A stretch of DNA of 30,083 nucleotides from JAUZPB01 sp037140715 (GTDB lineage Bacteria; Bacteroidota; Ignavibacteria; Ignavibacteriales; SURF-24), in assembly GCA_037140715.1 (NCBI GenBank), contig JBAXDX010000030.1, positions 1-30,083 of the forward strand, written 5' to 3'. Positions 24,230 to 30,083 of this stretch are shown one piece after another (the stretch's first letter is position 1; each line of letters starts with the position of its first letter). The position numbers and the translations under genes are program-made. Under the pieces are notes generated by a model that saw only the letters and a list, made by a program, of their open reading frames with translations, was not told the DNA's origin and did not search any database.

Positions 24230-26080
24230 TTGACTACAGATGTTTCCCATAATGAAGAATCAAAGGTGCCACTTCGGTCAGAGCCGGCATTGCTGGGAAA
24301 TTTGGCCACCGAATCAATGAAAGCTATCAGCCGGGTACTTCCCAGGATAGGCAGCCTGAATAACGATACCGAAAAACAGTTCCTTACCCTGGGACAGAAT
24401 CTTCAGGATTTTTATAAGTCTTCGAAAGAAATCACGATGGTTTCGATGTCGATATCAGATATGGTTTCTGAAGAGGTGATAAAAACAGGGATTGAAGAGC
24501 TGAGTCAGATGCTCCATCAAATCAGTAAATATCTCTCTGATTCTGCGCAGGATATCCAGAATGGCGAAATATCTCTTCAGAAAATAGTATTAATTCTTAT
24601 AAAGGTAATTGAGGAGCTTTCGGCATTTAAAAGAATAGTAAAGCATCTGCGTATGCTTGGCATTTCGACCAGAATAGAAAGCGCGCGCCTTATGCAGGAC
24701 GATGGTGGTTTCAACACGCTTGCCGGCAACGTGGAAAATCTTTCTTCTATTATTAATGAAAAGGCGTTAGGTATAAGCGAAAAGGCTACCCGGTTAAGCA
24801 GACTTATAAGTCAGGCTACTTCAAAGATTATCGCACTTGAAAATAAACAGCGTGAACAGACGGAACTTATTCTTGACGATATCAGGGTAAGTCTGTCGGC
24901 GCTTAACTCCAGATATCAGGCATCATCGGGAAAAGTTTCCGAAATAGCCAGGAAAGCCGGGGAGATTTCAAATAACGTTGGGCGGGTGGTTACTTCAATT
25001 CAGTTCCATGATATTACACGCCAACAAATAGAACATGTTTCCGAAGCTCTCGAAAAGACAAATGAAAATCTTTATCTCATGAATAAGGCGGATGAATCAA
25101 AACTGCTGAACCTTGTCGTTAATGTTCATGATAACTGTCATCTTCAGTCACTTCAGCTAAGGCATGCAGGCGGAGAGCTTAACAGTGCGGTTGAGAAAAT
25201 CATTAAAAGCCTCGATCAGGTAAGCATAAGCGTTGAAGAAGTATTATCGGGCGTTCAGGAGATGCTGGATATTGAGCTTGCCAAGGGGGGATCAACAATA
25301 ATTACTGAGATTGAATCGGGTTTTACTTCAATTTCTTCAGCGCTTTCGAAAAATTCGGATAACAGGAAAGAACTTACTGCTTCAATGAAATCAGTTGCGG
25401 ATACGGTAAATGAATTAACTTATTTTGTAAATGAAATTGATGAGATTGGTTCTGAGATCGAACTTATCGCTCTTAACGCCAGAATTAAGGCTGCTCATAC
25501 TGGTACAGAGGGGGCTGCTCTTGGTGTGCTTGCCGAATCAATTCAGAGACTTTCGAATGATGCTAAATTACAGACAAATCTTGTTTCTGAAGTGCTGACT
25601 CAGATATCTGAATCTGCCGGTAATTTATATACTGCAATTGAGTTTAACTCGACAAGCAAAAGTTTTATTGAACTTAACAAGATTACTTTAGAAATAAGCG
25701 GACAGATTGAAAAGCTTTCTTCGCTTGATAAAAAGACCACGGAAACGTTAAATGGAGTAAGGAATGAGGTCGTAAAGCTGAGTAATAATATCAATTCAAC
25801 AATCTCAGGGATAAGCGTGCATCACGATATGTCGCAGGCAATTAGTCTGGTTACTGATGAACTGGATAGTATAGCTGGTCAGATAAACCGGCAGGTGGAC
25901 CCTGCGCTGTTAAACAAAGCTGACAGGCTTTCCGATCTGAATAAAAATTATACGATGAACAGCGAGAGAAAAGTACATCAGCATTATTTAAAGACCACAA
26001 AAGGTGACGCTGCAAACGAATATAAAAAGACCGGGGAAAGCAGAGACGAAGACCTTGGTGATAATATAGTGCTTTTTTAA
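24230..26080 (+). CDS. Soluble MCP-like chemotaxis protein with two receptor-tip-like segments
   Basis: The 616-residue protein is almost entirely coiled coil with no membrane helix, so it is a cytoplasmic receptor-like protein. Two segments resemble the hairpin tip of chemoreceptors: HLRMLGISTRIESARL near residue 145 and EIELIALNARIKAAHTGTEG near residue 410, the latter continuing with AALGVLAESIQRLSNDAK as in true MCPs. Each is followed by a similar coil ending in a QFHDITRQQIEHV- or VHHDMSQAISLV-type motif, suggesting an ancient duplication. The start is TTG at 24230 because the frame has no earlier ATG, GTG or TTG after a stop at 24191; the next ATG (24317) would cut 29 residues. No ribosome binding site is evident. 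It heads an operon with STAS, CheY and CheA and probably feeds CheA. Confidence 0.83.
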   Translation: MTTDVSHNEESKVPLRSEPALLGNLATESMKAISRVLPRIGSLNNDTEKQFLTLGQNLQDFYKSSKEITMVSMSISDMVSEEVIKTGIEELSQMLHQISKYLSDSAQDIQNGEISLQKIVLILIKVIEELSAFKRIVKHLRMLGISTRIESARLMQDDGGFNTLAGNVENLSSIINEKALGISEKATRLSRLISQATSKIIALENKQREQTELILDDIRVSLSALNSRYQASSGKVSEIARKAGEISNNVGRVVTSIQFHDITRQQIEHVSEALEKTNENLYLMNKADESKLLNLVVNVHDNCHLQSLQLRHAGGELNSAVEKIIKSLDQVSISVEEVLSGVQEMLDIELAKGGSTIITEIESGFTSISSALSKNSDNRKELTASMKSVADTVNELTYFVNEIDEIGSEIELIALNARIKAAHTGTEGAALGVLAESIQRLSNDAKLQTNLVSEVLTQISESAGNLYTAIEFNSTSKSFIELNKITLEISGQIEKLSSLDKKTTETLNGVRNEVVKLSNNINSTISGISVHHDMSQAISLVTDELDSIAGQINRQVDPALLNKADRLSDLNKNYTMNSERKVHQHYLKTTKGDAANEYKKTGESRDEDLGDNIVLF

Positions 26081-26123
26081 TGGGCTTTAAGCCGGAAAGT
26101 AGAATAACTAGGAGTTAAGTAAT

Positions 26124-26456
26124 ATGAATTTAACGATTGATGAAACAGAAAAAAAAGGAATACTGGCGCTTGACGGAAGCTTGACAATAATCCGTGCAAC
26201 GGAAATCAAAAACAGCCTCATTGATGCAATGAAGAAGGTCCAAAGTCTTGAGGTAGATATAAGCGGTGCTGAAGATTTTGATCTGTCATTCCTTCAGCTC
26301 CTTTATTCGGCGCATAAAACATCGCTCGGCGTGAAAAAGAATTTTTCCATATCCGCGGGCTATCCGGAAGTATTTGAGTTATTAATAAAAGATGCGGGGT
26401 TGCCCCAGCCGGAATTTTTCTTAAAAGATGAATTATTAAGGAGTATAAATGCCTAA
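26124..26456 (+). CDS. STAS-domain protein of the chemotaxis operon
   Basis: The 110-residue protein is a single STAS domain: LALDGSLTIIRATEIKNSLI, then SLEVDISGAEDFDLSFLQLL, then FSISAGYPEVFELLIKDAGL. The DLS serine lies where anti-sigma-factor antagonists carry their phosphorylated Ser/Thr. STAS proteins of this type sit beside cheY and cheA in a number of bacteria, where they are thought to help couple or localise the signalling complex; the exact role here is unknown. Its ribosome binding site is aggag (26111-26115). The last 8 bases overlap the cheY start, which indicates coupled translation. Confidence 0.88.
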   Translation: MNLTIDETEKKGILALDGSLTIIRATEIKNSLIDAMKKVQSLEVDISGAEDFDLSFLQLLYSAHKTSLGVKKNFSISAGYPEVFELLIKDAGLPQPEFFLKDELLRSINA

Positions 26457-26817
26457 GAAAATAATGACAGTAGATGATTCGGCAAGCGTTCGGCAGATGG
26501 TAAGTTTTACGTTGAGAGATGCCGGATATGAAGTAGTGGAAGCCGCGGACGGAAAAGATGCGTTGGCTAAATTAAACGGTAATCCGGTTAATATGATAAT
26601 TACTGACCTGAATATGCCGAACCTTGATGGTATTGGACTGATAAAGGCGGTCAGGACAATCCCTGTAATGAAGTTTGTCCCGATTATTATGCTGACTACA
26701 GAATCACAGGATAGCAGGAAGCTGGAAGGAAAGGCAGCGGGTGCCACAGGCTGGATTGTAAAGCCATTTAAACCAGAACAACTTATATCAGTTACCAAGA
26801 AGGTGCTGGGATGTTAG
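26449..26817 (+). CDS. cheY: CheY-type response regulator
   Basis: A single receiver domain of 122 residues. The acidic pocket is Asp9-Asp10 (TVDDSAS), the phosphorylated residue is Asp53 (TDLNMPNLDG), the switch residue is Thr83 or Thr84 (MLTTES), and the conserved Lys is Lys105 (VKPFKP). All catalytic residues are present, so it should be active; phospho-CheY binds the flagellar motor or another output. The start codon lies inside the end of the STAS gene, with aaggag at 26438-26443, and the stop overlaps the cheA start by 7 bases. Confidence 0.95.
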   Translation: MPKKIMTVDDSASVRQMVSFTLRDAGYEVVEAADGKDALAKLNGNPVNMIITDLNMPNLDGIGLIKAVRTIPVMKFVPIIMLTTESQDSRKLEGKAAGATGWIVKPFKPEQLISVTKKVLGC

Positions 26818-28913
26818 ACAGCCATAAACAAGCATTTATTGAAGAAGCGGCAGAACTGCTTGTTTCTTTAGAGTATAGTCTTCTCGAACTTGAACAAAAT
26901 CCTGAAGATAACGAAATCATAGCAAAAGTTTTTCGCGCACTTCATACTATTAAGGGATCGAGCGGGATGTTTGGTTTTGATGATATATCAATCTTTACGC
27001 ATGATATCGAAACAATGTTCGATTTGGTGCGTAACGGAGAAATATCGGTAACAAAGGAATTAATCAGCCTTACTCTTAGCGCGCGCGACCAGATAAGCGC
27101 GATGCTAAAGGAAACCGAAACTCAAAAGTTCGCGGATGATGATATTACTAAAGAGCTTGTTGTTACTTTCAGAAATATGGTCATAAATACTAAATTTATA
27201 AGCGAAGCAGCTAAGAACAGCCAGCCTGCAGATGATGAAACAGTAGCGGATGAGGAAGTCCAAAAATCTAAGTCCACATACAAAATTTACTTCCGTCCCG
27301 CTACTAATATCTTTTCTACCGGAGCTAATCCTCTCTTATTACTCAATGAATTAAAACTGCTTGGAAACAATATCGTCTGCCACCATTCAGAGGATATCCC
27401 TGACCTTGAGAATATTCAGGAAGAGGAGTGTTACTCGGGATGGGATATTATTGTATCTACTCTAAGGGACCGCGATACGATTAAAGATATATTTATCTTT
27501 GTTGAAGATGACTGCCAGCTTACGATAGAAATTCTCGATAACACGGGAAAGTTAGATAATGAAAATTTCTATAGTTTCCTTGAAAGTGAAATTGGAAAGA
27601 CTACTGAAGCAGATTATAAAAAACTTGTTGCTAAGTACAGGTTGCTTGAGCAGGATATTCAGCATATCAGAAAATCAGAAGTGCCGGAAAAGAAAAAAAT
27701 AATCGAAAAGGATGATAAGCAGGGCGATCACGACACAGCTACAAGTATCAGAGTAAGTGCGGAAAAACTCGATAACCTTGTTAATCTCGTTGGTGAACTG
27801 GTTACTGTTCAGGCACGTTTAACACAGACAGCCAATAGTGCTAACGACCCGGAACTGGTTATTGTGGCGGAAGAAGTTGAACGCCTGACCTGGGAACTGC
27901 GCGACAGCGCGCTAAATATAAGAATGCTCCCTATAGGTACAACTTTTAGCAAGTTTAAAAGACTTGTAAGGGATTTAACTCAGGAACTGGGGAAAGAAGT
28001 TGAACTGATAACAACAGGCGGCGAGACTGAGCTTGACAAGACTGTGATAGAACGCCTGAATGATCCTCTGGTTCATATAATTAGAAATAGTATTGACCAT
28101 GGAATTGAATTGCCTAAGGTAAGAGAAGCAGCGGGCAAATCAAGAGTAGGAAAAGTTAACCTCTCTGCTACTCAGTCAGGCGGTAGTGTTATTATTAAAA
28201 TTCAGGATGACGGAGCAGGACTTGATAAAGAGGCTATACGGGTAAAAGCAGTAAGCCAGGGATTGATTTCAGCAGAAACGGAATTAAAAGAAAGCGAATT
28301 GTATTCGTTGATTTTTACTCCCGGATTTTCAACTGCGAAGAAGGTTACAAGCATCTCGGGCAGAGGCGTGGGTATGGACGTTGTCAAACAGGCGATTGAC
28401 AACCTGAGAGGCTCTGTTGAAATTGTAAGCGCTAAAGAAGCTGGTTCTACTATTATTCTAAAGCTCCCATTGACTCTGGCTATTATTGACGGACTGCTTG
28501 TTCAGATTGGGGGAGATTCTTTTATCCTGCCTTTGTCTGTTGTTGAAGAATGTATCGAACTTTCCGACAGCGATATCGAGAAGGTACACGGAAGGAATCT
28601 GGTGCACATCAGGGGAGAGATTGTCCCATACATCCCTCTGAGAAAAACTTTTAATATACCCGGAGACAGACCTTTAATAGAGCAGGTGGTTATAAGTAAT
28701 GTTAATGGCGTCAGAGTAGGCTTCGCAGTTGATTATGTGATTGGAAGTCATCAGACTGTTCTTAAAAATCTTGGAAGAGTGTTTAAATTTGTACAGGGAG
28801 TTTCAGGTGCGACAATACTCGGTAATGGAAACGTTGCCCTGATACTTGATATTCTTAAGATAATTCAAAATGCCGAAGCTAAAGAAAAGCTGAAAGTGGC
28901 TTCAGCAAATTGA
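26811..28913 (+). CDS. cheA: Chemotaxis histidine kinase CheA
   Basis: All CheA domains occur in the usual order in 700 residues. P1/HPt holds the phosphorylated His45 in FRALHTIKGSSGMFGF. A P2-like domain lies at about 155-250 (KIYFRPATNIFSTGANPLLL). The dimerisation helices are SIRVSAEKLDNLVNLVGELV at about 315. The ATPase part has HIIRNSIDHGIELPKVREAAG as N box, IKIQDDGAGLD as G1 and ISGRGVGMDVVKQAI as G2. The C-terminal CheW-like domain starts around LALIDGLLVQ-type sequence at about 560 and ends near residue 690. CheA autophosphorylates at His45 and passes the phosphate to CheY, which is encoded just upstream and overlaps by 7 bases. No cheW, cheR or cheB is seen before the window ends. 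Confidence 0.96.
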   Translation: MLDSHKQAFIEEAAELLVSLEYSLLELEQNPEDNEIIAKVFRALHTIKGSSGMFGFDDISIFTHDIETMFDLVRNGEISVTKELISLTLSARDQISAMLKETETQKFADDDITKELVVTFRNMVINTKFISEAAKNSQPADDETVADEEVQKSKSTYKIYFRPATNIFSTGANPLLLLNELKLLGNNIVCHHSEDIPDLENIQEEECYSGWDIIVSTLRDRDTIKDIFIFVEDDCQLTIEILDNTGKLDNENFYSFLESEIGKTTEADYKKLVAKYRLLEQDIQHIRKSEVPEKKKIIEKDDKQGDHDTATSIRVSAEKLDNLVNLVGELVTVQARLTQTANSANDPELVIVAEEVERLTWELRDSALNIRMLPIGTTFSKFKRLVRDLTQELGKEVELITTGGETELDKTVIERLNDPLVHIIRNSIDHGIELPKVREAAGKSRVGKVNLSATQSGGSVIIKIQDDGAGLDKEAIRVKAVSQGLISAETELKESELYSLIFTPGFSTAKKVTSISGRGVGMDVVKQAIDNLRGSVEIVSAKEAGSTIILKLPLTLAIIDGLLVQIGGDSFILPLSVVEECIELSDSDIEKVHGRNLVHIRGEIVPYIPLRKTFNIPGDRPLIEQVVISNVNGVRVGFAVDYVIGSHQTVLKNLGRVFKFVQGVSGATILGNGNVALILDILKIIQNAEAKEKLKVASAN

Positions 28914-28987
28914 AACTGAAGTGGCTGTGAGTGAAATAGTTTAATTAACAGAACTGGTACTTTTATTAATTAATTAGAGAGGTAGAT

Positions 28988-30083
28988 ATGAAATGGTTTA
29001 TGAATCTGAAGATTGGCGCAAAGCTAATCACGAGTTTTATTCTTGTCGCGTTAATTGCCGGAGTTATAGGCTACGTGGGAATTGCAAGCCTGAAGTCCGC
29101 TGATGAAAGCGATACAATGCTATATGAAAACATGACAGTCCCTATTTCGGAGCTGGCTGTTTTATCTACAAGTTATCAGAAGATAAGGGTAGCGATGCGC
29201 GATATTCTGCTGTCCACTTCTGAAAGAGAAAAAATTGAACTGCAGAATGAGATAAACAAGGAAAATGAAGCTATGGATAAAACCGTAGCTTCCTTTGAAA
29301 AAACAATTGTAGCCGATAACATAAGGGAATCATTCAGGGATTTTACTAAAAAACGTGAAATTTATGAAAAATATTTAAAGGAAATAGTATCTTTTGGTGT
29401 GGCTAACAAACCTAATGAAGCACTGGCTCTTATGCGGGGCGATGCAAAAAAGTCTGCAGCAGACTTGGATGATGCGATAACTTTGCTTACAGAACTTAAA
29501 ATTAAAACCGCCAGTGACCTTTCTGTCCAGAATACAGTCAATGCAGATTCCGCGATACGACTGATGATAATATTCTTAATCGTGGGTGTTGTTATCGCTA
29601 TGTCCCTTGGTACTCTTATCGCCAGAATAATCGGCAGGCCTATTGTAAGACTTACCGAGGCGGCGGATAAACTGGCTGTGGGAAATATAGATATAACGAT
29701 AGAATCTAATACAAAAGATGAAGTAGGACTTTTAGAATCGGCGTTTAAAGTTATGATCAATAATATTCGGGAACAGGTTCTTGCGGCTGAAAAAATTGCC
29801 GGTGGCGATATAACAGCAGAAGTTAAGGTAAAATCGGAAAAGGATGTATTAAGCAAGGCGTTAAACAAAGTAACCGCAACTGTTAAAGAGTTGGTAGCGG
29901 AAGCAAAGATGTTAACCATTGCCGCTGTTAAAGGCGAACTAAAGACAAGGGGAAACGCTGAAAAATTCAATGGCGGATATAAGGAAATTGTAAGCGGTGT
30001 TAATCAGACTCTTGACGCTGTGATCAACCCGTTAAACGTAGCGGCAAACTATGTGGATCAGATAAGTCGCGGAGCAATACCGG
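28988..30083 (+). CDS. Methyl-accepting chemotaxis protein, 3' end outside the window
   Basis: An open frame runs from ATG 28988 to the window edge (365 codons). It starts MKWFMNLKIGAKLITSFILV, a short cytoplasmic head and first membrane helix, followed by a four-helix-bundle-type periplasmic sensor with TVPISELAVLSTSYQKIRVA and RDILLSTSEREK, as in the 4HB_MCP family. A second membrane helix (LMIIFLIVGVVIAMSLGTLI) leads to a HAMP domain (GRPIVRLTEAADKLAVGNID). At least one more HAMP-like unit follows (AEKIAGGDITAEV, then NAANYVDQ-type sequence), so the receptor has a long cytoplasmic relay; the signalling tip lies beyond the window. An agagg precedes the start. It is the fifth gene of the chemotaxis operon, 74 bases after cheA. 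Confidence 0.92.
   Translation, partial: MKWFMNLKIGAKLITSFILVALIAGVIGYVGIASLKSADESDTMLYENMTVPISELAVLSTSYQKIRVAMRDILLSTSEREKIELQNEINKENEAMDKTVASFEKTIVADNIRESFRDFTKKREIYEKYLKEIVSFGVANKPNEALALMRGDAKKSAADLDDAITLLTELKIKTASDLSVQNTVNADSAIRLMIIFLIVGVVIAMSLGTLIARIIGRPIVRLTEAADKLAVGNIDITIESNTKDEVGLLESAFKVMINNIREQVLAAEKIAGGDITAEVKVKSEKDVLSKALNKVTATVKELVAEAKMLTIAAVKGELKTRGNAEKFNGGYKEIVSGVNQTLDAVINPLNVAANYVDQISRGAIP

Noticed and set aside
29362..29970. 202-codon open frame opposite the MCP gene
   Set aside because: Ser/Ala/Thr-rich product antisense to a clear HAMP and coiled-coil coding region; a shadow frame.

Overview
The window most resembles the chromosome of a motile, Gram-negative bacterium of the Bacteroidota/Chlorobi-Ignavibacteria side of the tree. 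This rests on a THUMP-like class I methyltransferase of the type I know mainly from Bacteroidetes-related genomes, an OprB-like porin and an outer-membrane barrel (two membranes), and a flagellar and chemotaxis gene set, which is common in Ignavibacteria but rare in ordinary Bacteroidetes. The placement is an inference and a database search should test it. Most genes are AT-rich and many have AGGAG-type ribosome binding sites. I see no tRNA, rRNA, CRISPR array, transposase or phage gene.

Layout. (1) 1-4159, plus strand: the end of a flagellar hook operon, fliK (5' end cut, with a GC-rich 52-residue repeat), flgD, a small TIGR02530-type flagellar protein and flgE, closed by a strong hairpin at 4198-4224. 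(2) 4245-5987, minus strand: a GNAT acetyltransferase and a THUMP-like methyltransferase. (3) 5988-6616: no gene, but stacked inverted repeats that look like a dispersed palindromic element. (4) 6617-11983, plus strand: an OprB-like porin, then an unknown internally duplicated protein followed by a K+-independent type membrane pyrophosphatase; these last two are visibly more GC-rich than the surroundings. (5) 11984-12618: a hairpin, a 41-bp tandem array and an inverted-repeat block. (6) 12619-18809: an unknown helical protein, an outer-membrane barrel, an HDOD protein, a multi-pass HGSNAT/DUF1624-like membrane protein, a cysteine-motif protein and a SprA-related putative metalloprotease. (7) 18859-21369, minus strand: a two-gene unit of a soluble PRC-barrel/MgtE_N/CBS protein followed by an NRAMP-family transporter that appears to start at CTG and lacks the usual NRAMP metal-site residues. 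(8) 21856-23706: a PabB-PabC fusion for p-aminobenzoate (folate) synthesis. (9) 24230 to the window end, plus strand: a chemotaxis operon with a soluble MCP-like protein, a STAS protein, CheY, CheA and the start of a membrane MCP. STAS-cheY and cheY-cheA overlap.

How the genes fit together. The hook genes and the chemotaxis operon would build and steer one motility system. The pyrophosphatase couples pyrophosphate hydrolysis to ion pumping and is preceded by an unknown protein with a terminator-like hairpin between the two. The most interesting candidate for a little-described system is the MgtE-sensor/NRAMP pair, where the magnesium-sensing cytoplasmic part of an MgtE-like channel seems to have been joined to an unrelated transporter. 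Other points of interest are the fliK repeats, the hairpin pair ahead of flgE, the 41-bp array, the dispersed palindromes, and an 18-bp perfect palindrome upstream of the chemotaxis operon.
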